A stretch of 6,161 bases of DNA from Synechococcus sp. MED850 (GTDB lineage Bacteria > Cyanobacteriota > Cyanobacteriia > PCC-6307 > Cyanobiaceae). The translations under genes were made by a program, and so were the position numbers. The notes under the pieces were generated by a model. The model saw only the letters and a list, made by a program, of their open reading frames with translations, was not told the origin of the DNA and searched no databases. Positions 1-5,836 of the stretch are shown here, piece after piece (within the stretch, counting starts at the first letter, position 1; each line of letters opens with the position of its first letter). The stretch covers positions 9,840 through 16,000 of the forward strand of contig PAEP01000055.1 of assembly GCA_002700765.1 (NCBI GenBank), read 5' to 3'.

Positions 1-320
1 CTGGTGACGATTCCATCCTTTTCGAGGGAATCAAGGTTGACCGAGCTGCCGTCTTTGAGAGAGCTCAGGGCTGAAACATTCAGAACAGTGAACTGCTTGG
101 GGTTCACCAAAGGAAAATGTTTCAGCTTCGGCACCCGTCGGTAGAGGGGCATCTGGCCACCTTCGAAGCCGGGTCGAGTGGGACGGCCGGATCTGGATTT
201 CTGGCCGCGCATGCCGAAGCCGCAGCTGGCGCCCTGGCCGGCGGCGATGCCACGGCCCTTGCGCAGCTTGCGGCGACGGGCGCCTTTGTTGGCTTTGAGG
301 GAATCGAGTCGGAGAGTCAT
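1..320 (-). CDS. rplO: 50S ribosomal protein L15, 5' part (runs off the window)
   Basis: L15 binds 23S rRNA late in large-subunit assembly. The frame opens at the ATG at 318-320 and stays open to base 1, giving 106 complete residues; the family is usually about 145-150 residues, so the C-terminal third lies outside the window. Recognisable parts are the basic N-terminus ([18 protein letters not shown]), the Gly/Arg-rich stretch around residues 22-45 with [15 protein letters not shown] followed by MRGQKSRSG, and the [14 protein letters not shown] motif at about residues 52-65. The start is 6 nt after the rpsE stop and has no Shine-Dalgarno sequence, so translation may depend on coupling to rpsE. 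Gene order after S5 supports the call, as does the absence of an rpmD (L30) gene between them. The expected next gene, secY, is outside the window. Confidence 0.97.
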   Translation of the reverse strand, partial: MTLRLDSLKANKGARRRKLRKGRGIAAGQGASCGFGMRGQKSRSGRPTRPGFEGGQMPLYRRVPKLKHFPLVNPKQFTVLNVSALSSLKDGSSVNLDSLEKDGIVT

Positions 321-326
321 CGCGAA

Positions 327-968
327 TCAGGAGTAGATCTGCTCGAGGGAGATTCCCCGTTCTTTGGCCGTCTCCTTGTGCGTACGCAGGAGCGACAGAG
401 CCACCATGGCAGCCCGGGCATTGTTGAGGGGGGTTTTGCTGCCCAGGCGCTTGGCGAGGACATTTTTGATACCAGCAAGCTCGAGCACGGTGCGGATCGA
501 GCCGCCCGCGATCACACCGGTACCGGGAGCGGCTGGGCGGATCAACACGCTGGCTGCTCCGTCCCGGCCATTGGACAGGGTTGGGATCGAGCTGTGCCGG
601 GTGAGAGGCACTTTGACAAGGTGCTTCTTGCCATCAGCCACCCCCTTGCGGACGGCGCCGATCACGTCGCCAGCCTTGCCGACACCGATGCCGACCTGAC
701 CCTTTTCATTGCCGACCACGACGATGGCTCGGAAACTCATTTTTTTGCCGCCTTTCACGGTCTTGGAGACACGGCGGATCTGAACCACGCGTTCCTGCCA
801 CTCGGAATCGCGTTCCTGGTTGCGGCGATCACCACGACGACCGCGGCGTTCGCCTCGATCGCTGCGGCCGCCGCGGCGTTGCTCCTGTTGCTGCCCTTCA
901 GCAGCTGCAGGCACGTCAGCTGCGCCCGGCACAGCGTTGGGATTGGACTGGGGGGAAGAATCGGTCAT
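327..968 (-). CDS. rpsE: 30S ribosomal protein S5 with Q/R/G-rich N-terminal extension
   Basis: S5 is a 30S protein involved in decoding accuracy and mRNA handling. The ORF has 213 residues, against about 167 in E. coli. The extra length is an N-terminal extension of some 53 residues: an Ala/Pro/Gln-rich part (1-30), then a highly basic Arg/Gly/Asp stretch (31-53) that contains a 10-residue imperfect tandem repeat. The conserved body begins near [18 protein letters not shown] (57-74). The double-stranded RNA-binding-like domain follows, with [20 protein letters not shown] at 79-98, and then the C-terminal domain with [15 protein letters not shown] (145-159) and [12 protein letters not shown] (175-186). 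The start is the ATG at 966-968, 14 nt after the rplR stop, with no Shine-Dalgarno sequence. The whole N-terminal extension is in frame without an alternative ATG before Met77, so the long form is the natural reading. I recall the same kind of extension in Synechococcus S5. Confidence 0.98.
   Translation of the reverse strand: MTDSSPQSNPNAVPGAADVPAAAEGQQQEQRRGGRSDRGERRGRRGDRRNQERDSEWQERVVQIRRVSKTVKGGKKMSFRAIVVVGNEKGQVGIGVGKAGDVIGAVRKGVADGKKHLVKVPLTRHSSIPTLSNGRDGAASVLIRPAAPGTGVIAGGSIRTVLELAGIKNVLAKRLGSKTPLNNARAAMVALSLLRTHKETAKERGISLEQIYS
819..878 (-). repeat. 10-residue tandem repeat in the S5 extension
   Basis: Residues 31-40 ([10 protein letters not shown]) and 41-50 ([10 protein letters not shown]) of S5 match at 6 of 10 positions. 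At the DNA level the 10-mer ccgcggcgtt occurs at 841-850 and again at 871-880, exactly 30 bp apart and in the same codon phase. This suggests that the basic stretch grew by an in-frame 30-bp duplication. Confidence 0.7.
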
Positions 969-982
969 GGGTTAAGCAGGAA

Positions 983-1348
983 TCAGAACTGAAGGCCCGC
1001 TTCCCGGGCGGCGTCTGCAAGGGCCTTGATCCGGCCGTGGTACAGGTTTCCGCCACGGTCGAAGACCACCTGCTGAATGCCCTTGGCGATGGCGCGCTTG
1101 GCGACCAGTGCGCCAACGGCGACGGAAGCGTCGCAGCCGCCTTTGGCCTCGAGGCCGGAGCGCAGCTCCTTGTCGACCGTGGACGCCGAGCAGAGGGTGC
1201 TCTGCGCAGCATCGTCGATGACCTGGGCGTAGATGTGGTTGTTGGAGCGGAACACGGCCAGCCGCGGCCGCTCGGATGTACCGCTGAGATAGCGGCGCAG
1301 ACGCCGGTGGCGTTTCTGGGTCTGCTGCTTGCGGGAGGGGGATGACAT
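983..1348 (-). CDS. rplR: 50S ribosomal protein L18
   Basis: L18 binds 5S rRNA and, with L5, attaches it to the 23S rRNA in the central protuberance. The ORF gives 121 residues, normal for the family. It begins with a very basic N-terminal tail ([19 protein letters not shown], 5-23) that contacts 5S rRNA. The core then shows [20 protein letters not shown] (27-46), and the C-terminus has [20 protein letters not shown] (94-113) and ends AREAGLQF, all typical of L18. The start is the ATG at 1346-1348. Its 33-nt leader after rplF is pyrimidine-rich, has no Shine-Dalgarno sequence, and carries CCTCCTT just before the ATG, which resembles the anti-Shine-Dalgarno itself. The next gene, rpsE, follows after 14 nt. 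Confidence 0.98.
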   Translation of the reverse strand: MSSPSRKQQTQKRHRRLRRYLSGTSERPRLAVFRSNNHIYAQVIDDAAQSTLCSASTVDKELRSGLEAKGGCDASVAVGALVAKRAIAKGIQQVVFDRGGNLYHGRIKALADAAREAGLQF

Positions 1349-1381
1349 GGAAGGAGGAGCGAAGGAACGTCAGGACAAGGC

Positions 1382-1921
1382 TTATTTCTTGCCGGACTTG
1401 CCCGCCTTGCGCATGATGCGCTCGCCCTCGTACTTAATGCCCTTGCCTTTGTAAGGCTCGGGAGGACGAATGGCGCGGACCTTGGCGGCTTCGTTGCCGA
1501 CCAGTTCCTTGTCGGTTCCGGAGACGGTCACCTTGGTGTTGTTCTCCACCGCGAAGATGATGCCCTCGGGGGGATCCATCTCCACTGGGTGGCTGTAGCC
1601 AGCGCTGACGACAAGCTTCTTGCCTTTGACCTGAGCTCGGGAGCCCACGCCAATGATTTCAAGGCTTTTGCTGTAGCCCTTGCTGACGCCCTCGACCATG
1701 TTGGCGACGAGGGTGCGGCAGAGGCCGTGACGTTCACGGGAGAGCCGCTTGTCGCTGGTGGGGGTCACCACGATGGTGTTATCCACCTGCGTGACACTGA
1801 CGCCGTCGGGCAGGGTGCGCTCGAGTTCTCCCTTGGGGCCTTTCACCTTGATGGTGAGGCCGTCAAGGGAAACGCTCACCTTGTCGGGGACTGGGACCGG
1901 GTTTTTGCCGATACGTGACAT
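1382..1921 (-). CDS. rplF: 50S ribosomal protein L6
   Basis: L6 sits near the sarcin-ricin loop and factor-binding site of the large subunit. The ORF has 179 residues, the usual length. It opens [12 protein letters not shown] and shows the two duplicated L6 folds: the first around residues 11-82 ([17 protein letters not shown]), the second from about 90. It carries the family signature [14 protein letters not shown] at 154-167 and ends in a Lys-rich tail. The start is the ATG at 1919-1921, preceded by GGAG with 7-nt spacing. The gene lies 14 nt after rpsH. It ends in TAA, the only TAA among the stops in this window. Confidence 0.98.
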   Translation of the reverse strand: MSRIGKNPVPVPDKVSVSLDGLTIKVKGPKGELERTLPDGVSVTQVDNTIVVTPTSDKRLSRERHGLCRTLVANMVEGVSKGYSKSLEIIGVGSRAQVKGKKLVVSAGYSHPVEMDPPEGIIFAVENNTKVTVSGTDKELVGNEAAKVRAIRPPEPYKGKGIKYEGERIMRKAGKSGKK

Positions 1922-1928
1922 GGTTCAG

Positions 1929-1932
1929 CTCC
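1929..1932 (-). promoter_or_regulatory. Shine-Dalgarno of rplF
   Basis: GGAG on the minus strand, followed by the 7-nt spacer CTGAACC and the rplF ATG. The same spacer follows the Shine-Dalgarno sequence of rplP. Confidence 0.75.
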
Positions 1933-1935
1933 GAA

Positions 1936-2337
1936 TCAGTAGACGTAACAGAGCACTTCGCCGCCGACGCCCTCGCGTCGGGCATCGCGATCACTCATCA
2001 CGCCCTTGGACGTGGAAATGATTGCGACACCAAGGCCTCCGAGGACTTTGGGAAGCCCTCGGGTGTTCTTGTAGATGCGCAGGCCGGGCTTGCTCACGCG
2101 CTGCATGGAGCGAATGGTGGGCAGGCGATGCTTGCCGCTGTACTTGAGGGCGAGCACCAGTTCGGTGCGAACACCTTCGCCCTGTTCGCTGATGTCGGAG
2201 ATGAAACCCTCCTGTTGCAGCACTTTGGCGATGCTGCGCGTCATCCGCGAAGCGGGGATCTTGGTGGTCTCGTGGCGCTTCTCACTCGCATTGCGAATGC
2301 GGGTGAGCATGTCTGAAATGGGGTCGTGGTTGGCCAT
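1936..2337 (-). CDS. rpsH: 30S ribosomal protein S8
   Basis: S8 binds helix 21 of 16S rRNA and organises the 30S platform; in E. coli it also represses the spc operon by binding the rplE start region of the mRNA. The 133-residue product, the family's usual size, starts [17 protein letters not shown] and carries the C-terminal signature [19 protein letters not shown] (103-121) and GGEVLCYVY at the end. The frame is open further upstream, to base 2412, but that extra part overlaps the end of rplE and is not S8-like. The ATG at 2335-2337 is therefore chosen because it gives the canonical N-terminus. The 19-nt leader after rplE has no Shine-Dalgarno sequence. No rpsN (S14) gene lies between rplE and rpsH, unlike in E. 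coli. Confidence 0.98.
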   Translation of the reverse strand: MANHDPISDMLTRIRNASEKRHETTKIPASRMTRSIAKVLQQEGFISDISEQGEGVRTELVLALKYSGKHRLPTIRSMQRVSKPGLRIYKNTRGLPKVLGGLGVAIISTSKGVMSDRDARREGVGGEVLCYVY

Positions 2338-2356
2338 AGGTATCGACGGGGAGGGC

Positions 2357-2896
2357 TCAGTTGCTGCGGAACGGCATTCCCATCTCGCGGAGGAGGGCCC
2401 GGCCCTCTTCATCCGTGCGGGCAGTGGTCACGATGGTGATGTCCATGCCCCTGATCGCATCGATCTTGTCGAAGGAGATCTCGGGAAAGATGATCTGCTC
2501 TCGGACGCCGAGGGTGTAGTTGCCACGGCCGTCGAAGCTCTTCGGACTGACACCCCGGAAGTCACGGATTCTGGGGAGCGCCAGATTGATCAGGCGCTCC
2601 AGGAAGGCGTACATCCGATCACCGCGCAGGGTGACGGCACAACCAATCGGCATGCCCTGGCGGATCTTGAAGCCTGCGATGGCCTTCTTGGCACGGGTGA
2701 CGACCACCTTCTGGCCGGTGATCTGTGCCAACTCATTGACGGAGGCCTCCAGAGACTTGGCGTTCTGAGCGGCTTCGCCGAGGCCACGGTTAACCGTGAC
2801 CTTGAGGACCTTGGGAACTTCGTGGACGTTGGTGAGCGAGAGATCCTTCTGCAACTTGGGCTGAATGGTCTCCCGGTAGCGCTTCTTGAGTGACAT
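2357..2896 (-). CDS. rplE: 50S ribosomal protein L5
   Basis: L5 binds 5S rRNA in the central protuberance and contacts the P-site tRNA and the small subunit (bridge B1b). The ORF has 179 residues, as expected. Visible family blocks are the N-terminal helix ([15 protein letters not shown]), [19 protein letters not shown] (24-42), the conserved [19 protein letters not shown] (67-85), [16 protein letters not shown] (89-104), [19 protein letters not shown] (112-130), and the C-terminal [20 protein letters not shown] (150-169). The start is the ATG at 2894-2896. Its leader, 40 nt after rplX, is the longest gap in the window, has no Shine-Dalgarno sequence and contains a small perfect hairpin. Confidence 0.98.
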   Translation of the reverse strand: MSLKKRYRETIQPKLQKDLSLTNVHEVPKVLKVTVNRGLGEAAQNAKSLEASVNELAQITGQKVVVTRAKKAIAGFKIRQGMPIGCAVTLRGDRMYAFLERLINLALPRIRDFRGVSPKSFDGRGNYTLGVREQIIFPEISFDKIDAIRGMDITIVTTARTDEEGRALLREMGMPFRSN

Positions 2897-2910
2897 AACG
2901 GGGTGAGGAG

Positions 2911-2930
2911 CTTCTGGGCTTGGTCAGAAG
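2911..2930 (-). promoter_or_regulatory. Hairpin in the rplX-rplE intergenic leader
   Basis: The transcript can form a 6-bp stem, CTTCTG paired with CAGAAG, around an 8-nt loop (ACCAAGCC). It sits between the rplX stop and the rplE start, with 14 nt between the stem and the rplE ATG. It lacks a U-tract, so it is not a standard intrinsic terminator. In E. coli the S8 repressor site lies at this same junction; whether this hairpin has any such role is unproven. Confidence 0.4.
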
Positions 2931-2936
2931 TCGGGA

Positions 2937-3293
2937 TCAGTCGATGACTTCACCGGTTTTCTTCAGCCTGCGTTTTTTGGTGCCGTCCTTCTCGACGACA
3001 ATGTCCACGCGGCTGGCCACCTTCTTGGCGGTGGAGTAGAGCATCACGTTGGAGGCATGCAACGATGCTTCCTCGTTGACGATGCGTCCGCTTTCGCCCT
3101 CTTGGGTGGGCTTCTCGTGGCGGGTGCGCATGTTGACGCCCTCCACGATCACGCGGTTCTCGTTCGGCAGGGTGCGCAGCACCTCACCGGTCTTGCCTTT
3201 GTCCTTGCCGGCGATCACCTGAACGGTGTCACCTTTGCGGATGCGCATTTTGATGCGCTCGGTGGTCTTGGCCTTGGGAGTGGCAGTAGCCAT
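2937..3293 (-). CDS. rplX: 50S ribosomal protein L24
   Basis: L24 is an assembly-initiating protein that binds the 5' domain of 23S rRNA near the exit tunnel. The ORF gives 118 residues, slightly above the E. coli length (104). A Lys/Thr-rich leader (residues 1-15) precedes the KOW domain at about 17-45, with [20 protein letters not shown] (17-36) and [18 protein letters not shown] (38-55). Then comes the conserved [20 protein letters not shown] (56-75), and the protein ends [14 protein letters not shown] second ATG at codon 16 would remove only the leader, but the near-perfect Shine-Dalgarno sequence is placed for the first ATG (3291-3293), so that start is used. The gene starts 3 nt after the rplN stop, which implies coupled translation. 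Confidence 0.98.
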   Translation of the reverse strand: MATATPKAKTTERIKMRIRKGDTVQVIAGKDKGKTGEVLRTLPNENRVIVEGVNMRTRHEKPTQEGESGRIVNEEASLHASNVMLYSTAKKVASRVDIVVEKDGTKKRRLKKTGEVID

Positions 3294-3296
3294 GAT

Positions 3297-3662
3297 TCAG
3301 ATCACCTCCGGAGCGAGGGAGACGATTTTTGTGAAACTGCGCTCACGCAGTTCCCGCGCAACCGGTCCGAAGACGCGAGTTCCTTTCGGATTTTTGTCGT
3401 CGTTGATGATCACGGCGGCGTTGTCATCGAAGCGGATCGAGTTGCCCGTCTCGCGACGCATGGTGGCCTTCGTGCGGACCACGACAGCCTTCACCACATC
3501 GGATTTCTTGACGCCCATGTTGGGCATCGCATCCTTGACTGCCGCAACAATCACGTCTCCGACGTGGGCGTAGCGACGGTTGGTGCCCAGCACACGGATG
3601 CATTGGATGCGCTTGGCGCCACTGTTGTCAGCAACGTTGAGGAAGGTTTCCTGCTGAATCAT
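3297..3662 (-). CDS. rplN: 50S ribosomal protein L14
   Basis: L14 lies at the subunit interface, contributes to bridges with 16S rRNA and is the docking point of the silencing factor RsfS. The ORF has 121 residues, typical of the family. Visible blocks are the start [38 protein letters not shown] (22-41), [19 protein letters not shown] (52-70), [20 protein letters not shown] (74-93) and [14 protein letters not shown] (94-107). The ATG at 3660-3662 overlaps the rpsQ stop in an ATGA arrangement. A strong Shine-Dalgarno sequence lies inside the rpsQ tail. The downstream gene rplX begins after 3 nt, and the Shine-Dalgarno sequence of rplX is formed by the last codons of rplN. Confidence 0.98.
   Translation of the reverse strand: MIQQETFLNVADNSGAKRIQCIRVLGTNRRYAHVGDVIVAAVKDAMPNMGVKKSDVVKAVVVRTKATMRRETGNSIRFDDNAAVIINDDKNPKGTRVFGPVARELRERSFTKIVSLAPEVI
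3300..3309 (-). promoter_or_regulatory. Extended Shine-Dalgarno of rplX
   Basis: GGAGGTGATC on the minus strand is the exact complement of GATCACCTCC, the conserved 3' end of bacterial 16S rRNA, over 10 nt. It ends 6 nt before the rplX ATG and overlaps the last codons and the start of the stop region of rplN. Confidence 0.85.
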
Positions 3663-3979
3663 GAGCTCGCCTCCTCGGAGGTGGATTCAGGCTCGGAAGC
3701 CTTGGCTTCCGTGGTGGCCTTGACCGTGTCGGCCTTGGGGCTGTGACTCAGCACCTCGGCGATGGCCCAGCGTTTGTGCCGGCTCATCGGACGGGTCTCG
3801 GTGATGCGGACCCGGTCTCCGACGCGACAGCTGTTGTCCTCGTCGTGGGCTTTGTAACGGGTGGTGCGGCTGACCGTCTTCTTGTAGATGGGATGGGGGA
3901 AGCGGCTTTCCACCGCGACCACCACCGTTTTCTCCATCTTGTCGCTGACGACGGTGCCGACCCTTTCCTTGACTGCCAT
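3659..3979 (-). CDS. rpsQ: 30S ribosomal protein S17 with acidic C-terminal tail
   Basis: S17 is a primary 16S rRNA-binding protein of the 30S body, with an OB fold. The ORF has 106 residues, whereas the family is normally about 80-90. The core runs from [25 protein letters not shown] sequence at the start through [20 protein letters not shown] (26-45) to the family signature [18 protein letters not shown] (54-71). From about residue 80 it continues in a tail rich in Ser, Glu, Thr and Ala ([12 protein letters not shown] at the end) with no counterpart in E. coli. The start is the ATG at 3977-3979, 16 nt after rpmC, without a Shine-Dalgarno sequence but with the spacer motif CTGAACCC. The last four bases are shared with the rplN start. 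Confidence 0.98.
   Translation of the reverse strand: MAVKERVGTVVSDKMEKTVVVAVESRFPHPIYKKTVSRTTRYKAHDEDNSCRVGDRVRITETRPMSRHKRWAIAEVLSHSPKADTVKATTEAKASEPESTSEEASS
3670..3676 (-). promoter_or_regulatory. Shine-Dalgarno of rplN inside the rpsQ tail
   Basis: GAGGAGG on the minus strand, ending 7 nt before the rplN ATG. It is formed by two Glu codons (GAG GAG) and the next G in the non-conserved tail of S17. The preceding bases CCTC can pair with the GAGG of this site around a 4-nt loop, which could partly hide it. Confidence 0.85.
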
Positions 3980-3995
3980 GGGTTCAGTAGAGGGA

Positions 3996-4205
3996 TCAGG
4001 ACGCGGTGGAGCGTTTGCGCTCCGACTGCACCGTCAGCAGTTGGGCCAGCTTGATGCGGGCCTCCTTGAAACGGTGCGAATTGGTGAGCTGGCGGGTGGC
4101 CTGCTGGAAGCGGAGCTGGAACAGCTCGCGGCGCAGTCCATCGATCTGTTCGGTGATGTCCGAATCGGACAGCTGTCTCACTTCGGTGGGGTTGGGACGG
4201 GCCAT
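3996..4205 (-). CDS. rpmC: 50S ribosomal protein L29
   Basis: L29 is a small helical protein at the exit-tunnel rim and forms part of the docking area for trigger factor and SRP. The chosen product has 69 residues, the usual size, starting [17 protein letters not shown]. It has the two long helices of the family: [17 protein letters not shown] is the conserved first part, and [14 protein letters not shown] matches the C-terminal signature. A TTG two codons upstream would overlap the rplP stop (TTGA). However, the GGAG at 4214-4217 lies 8 nt from the ATG and only 2 nt from the TTG, so the ATG at 4203-4205 is preferred. Only 2 nt separate the gene from rplP, so coupling is likely. Confidence 0.96.
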   Translation of the reverse strand: MARPNPTEVRQLSDSDITEQIDGLRRELFQLRFQQATRQLTNSHRFKEARIKLAQLLTVQSERKRSTAS

Positions 4206-4207
4206 GG

Positions 4208-4693
4208 TCAAGACTCCACAGTGACGGCGTCAGCAGCCACCGGGGCATCAGCCACGGCATCAGCCGACCGATTGGGCTCATCTTCAAGAGAGATGAACTT
4301 GGTCTTCACGGGCAGCTTGTATTGCGCGAGGCGCATGGCTGCTCTGGCGATCTCGGGGGTGATTTCATCACCACCCATCTCGAACAGAATCCGACCGGGT
4401 TTGATCACCGCAACCCAGAATTCTGGGTTGCCCTTACCGGAACCCATTCGGGTTTCAGCGGCCCGCATGGTGATCGATTTGTCGGGGAAGATCCGGATCC
4501 AGATCTTGCCGCCACGCTTCACGTAGCGGGTCATGGCACGACGGCTTGCCTCGATTTGACGCGAGGTAATCCAGCCGCACTCCTGGGCTTGCAGTGCGAA
4601 CTGACCGAAGGCAATGGTGTTGCCCCGGGTCGCGACGCCGCGCATGCGGCCGCGCTGCATTTTCCGGAATTTGACGCGTTTTGGACTCAGCAT
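4208..4693 (-). CDS. rplP: 50S ribosomal protein L16 with Ala/Asp-rich C-terminal tail
   Basis: L16 organises the A-site region of 23S rRNA near the peptidyl transferase centre. The ORF has 161 residues, against 136 in E. coli. The core is complete: [19 protein letters not shown] at the start, [20 protein letters not shown] (29-48), [20 protein letters not shown] (51-70), the loop [19 protein letters not shown] (82-100) that reaches toward the tRNA site, and [20 protein letters not shown] (111-130). The extra residues, from about 137 to 161, are acidic and Ala/Val-rich ([19 protein letters not shown]) and have no E. coli counterpart. The start is the ATG at 4691-4693 with AGGAGG 7 nt upstream, in the 15-nt gap after rpsC. 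Codons 88-95 contain a perfect 22-bp palindrome. Confidence 0.98.
   Translation of the reverse strand: MLSPKRVKFRKMQRGRMRGVATRGNTIAFGQFALQAQECGWITSRQIEASRRAMTRYVKRGGKIWIRIFPDKSITMRAAETRMGSGKGNPEFWVAVIKPGRILFEMGGDEITPEIARAAMRLAQYKLPVKTKFISLEDEPNRSADAVADAPVAADAVTVES
4214..4217 (-). promoter_or_regulatory. Shine-Dalgarno of rpmC, decides the start
   Basis: GGAG on the minus strand inside the last codons of rplP, 8 nt before the rpmC ATG. It is only 2 nt from the alternative TTG, which argues against that TTG being the start. Confidence 0.65.
4410..4431. repeat. Perfect 22-bp palindrome inside rplP
   Basis: Each half-site reads gcaacccagaa toward the centre between 4420 and 4421, and the second half is its exact reverse complement. 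In the mRNA it can fold as a 9-bp stem with an AAUU loop. It encodes the conserved L16 loop GNPEFWVA, and because of the symmetry the opposite strand spells NPEFWVA too. The flanking base pair 4409/4432 breaks the symmetry. Confidence 0.95.
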
Positions 4694-4700
4694 GGTTCAG

Positions 4701-4706
4701 CCTCCT
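4701..4706 (-). promoter_or_regulatory. Shine-Dalgarno of rplP
   Basis: AGGAGG on the minus strand in the rpsC-rplP gap, followed by the 7-nt spacer CTGAACC and the ATG. Confidence 0.85.
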
Positions 4707-4708
4707 GT

Positions 4709-5437
4709 TCAACCCTCGTTGGAGCGGTCTTCGAACTGTTGGGGCCGACGGCTGGCCCGACGGCGGGGCGATGCACCCACCGGAATCTGGGGGGCTTCAT
4801 CGCCCAACACCTCACCTTTGAAGACCCAGACCTTGATGCCCAGCACCCCATAAGTGGTGCTGGCCACCTTCGTGGCGTAATCGATGTCCGCCCGCAGCGT
4901 GTGCAGCGGAACTCTGCCTTCACGGGTCCATTCGGTTCGGGCGATTTCAGCTCCGTTGAGACGGCCCGACACCTGAATCTTCAGGCCGAGCACCCCAGCG
5001 CGCTGAGCCCGCTGAACCGCCATGCGGATCGTGCGGCGGAAAGCCACGCGTTTTTCGAGTTGCTGGGCGATGTACTCGGCCAACAGGAACGCATCACCGT
5101 CAACGCGTTCCACCTCGACAACGTTGATCCGCACCTGGCGGCTGCGGTCGCCCACGGTTTTCTGGATACCGCTGCGCAGTTCCTCGATACCGCTGCCCTG
5201 GCGACCGACCAGCACGCCTGGGCGCGCTGTCTTGAGCTCCACTTCGAGCTGATCGGCCTTCCGCGCGATCAGCACATCGCTGATCCCGGCGGAGCCGTAT
5301 TTCTTGTGGATGAACTTGCGAATCCGATCGTCTTCCTGAAGAAGAGCCGGATAACTCTTGCTGGGGGCGTACCAGCGTGACCGGTGTTCCTGGGTGATCC
5401 CCAGGCGCAGACCGGTTGGGTTGATTTTGTGTCCCAT
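4709..5437 (-). CDS. rpsC: 30S ribosomal protein S3
   Basis: S3 lines the mRNA entry channel of the 30S head and, with S4 and S5, contributes to the ribosomal helicase activity. The ORF has 242 residues, close to the family norm. It starts [21 protein letters not shown] type II KH domain occupies roughly residues 38-106 with the GxxG loop as GRQG at 78-81. The C-terminal domain follows, with the family signature [13 protein letters not shown] (158-170), then [20 protein letters not shown] (181-200) and IKVWVFKGE. The C-terminus (about 221-242) is a basic, Arg-rich variable tail, [14 protein letters not shown]. The start is the ATG at 5435-5437, 20 nt after rplV; a weak GAGGA lies 10 nt upstream (5448-5452). 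Confidence 0.98.
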   Translation of the reverse strand: MGHKINPTGLRLGITQEHRSRWYAPSKSYPALLQEDDRIRKFIHKKYGSAGISDVLIARKADQLEVELKTARPGVLVGRQGSGIEELRSGIQKTVGDRSRQVRINVVEVERVDGDAFLLAEYIAQQLEKRVAFRRTIRMAVQRAQRAGVLGLKIQVSGRLNGAEIARTEWTREGRVPLHTLRADIDYATKVASTTYGVLGIKVWVFKGEVLGDEAPQIPVGASPRRRASRRPQQFEDRSNEG

Positions 5438-5457
5438 TGGGTCGGAGTCCTCGGGGG

Positions 5458-5832
5458 TCAGGAATCGGTCTGAGCCGCCACAGCAATGCTGATGTGGCAG
5501 GTCTGCTTCTTGATCTGGTAGGCGCGACCTTGAGCACGAGGCCGGTAGCGCTTCATCGATGGGCCCATGTCCGCACTGGCGCTGGAAATCACCAGAGAGG
5601 AGGGATCCAGTCCCAGGTTGTGTTCGGCATTGGCCACGGCTGAGCGCAGCACCTTGGTGATGGGGCCGGTGGATCGATACGGCATGAACTCGAGCATGAT
5701 CAGCGCGTCGCGGTAGGTGCGACCGCGGATCTGATCAAGGACCCGCCGCACTTTCGAGACCGAACCGCGGATGAAGCGGCCGTGGGCCTGGGCTGTCGCG
5801 GCGTCGGGGGCCGTGGTGGTTGACGTGGTCAT
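5458..5832 (-). CDS. rplV: 50S ribosomal protein L22
   Basis: L22 contacts all domains of 23S rRNA, and its long beta-hairpin lines the peptide exit tunnel near the macrolide site. The product has 124 residues. A Thr/Ala-rich leader (1-17) precedes the conserved start of the domain, [20 protein letters not shown] (19-38). Then come [20 protein letters not shown] (65-84), the tunnel hairpin with [16 protein letters not shown] (89-104), and the final strand [10 protein letters not shown] (110-119). The frame continues upstream to 5967 through rpsS, but the ATG at 5830-5832 is chosen because it follows a strong Shine-Dalgarno sequence and gives the family's usual length. It lies 4 nt after the rpsS stop, so translational coupling is likely. 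Confidence 0.97.
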   Translation of the reverse strand: MTTSTTTAPDAATAQAHGRFIRGSVSKVRRVLDQIRGRTYRDALIMLEFMPYRSTGPITKVLRSAVANAEHNLGLDPSSLVISSASADMGPSMKRYRPRAQGRAYQIKKQTCHISIAVAAQTDS

Positions 5833-5836
5833 GGCG

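Noticed and set aside
856..861. CGATCG core as a HIP1 site
   Set aside because: The full octamer GCGATCGC is not present here or anywhere else I could find in the window; the isolated core is expected by chance.
117..992. 291-residue plus-strand open frame with an Ala/Leu-rich, membrane-like segment
   Set aside because: The hydrophobic run is the complement of the Arg/Gly/Gln-rich S5 extension. The frame spans rplO and rpsE antisense, with no Shine-Dalgarno sequence or family resemblance.
1351..1358. aaggagga on the plus strand, a perfect-looking Shine-Dalgarno
   Set aside because: No start codon follows at a suitable distance on the plus strand; it is the complement of the pyrimidine-rich rplR leader.
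2338..2412. Upstream extension of rpsH by 25 residues
   Set aside because: It overlaps the 3' end of rplE, is not S8-like, and the ATG at 2335-2337 gives the canonical S8 N-terminus.
2075..2893. 272-residue plus-strand open frame opposite rpsH and rplE
   Set aside because: It is antisense to two certain genes and its composition fits a mirrored coding frame.
4206..4211. TTG start for rpmC two codons upstream
   Set aside because: The GGAG would be only 2 nt from the TTG but is 8 nt from the ATG, and MARPN is a normal L29 start.
4322..5380. 352-residue plus-strand open frame opposite rpsC and rplP
   Set aside because: It lies wholly antisense to two certain ribosomal genes, resembles no family, and is explained by the rarity of stops opposite GC-rich, codon-biased genes. 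Its NPEFWVA match to L16 comes only from the palindrome.
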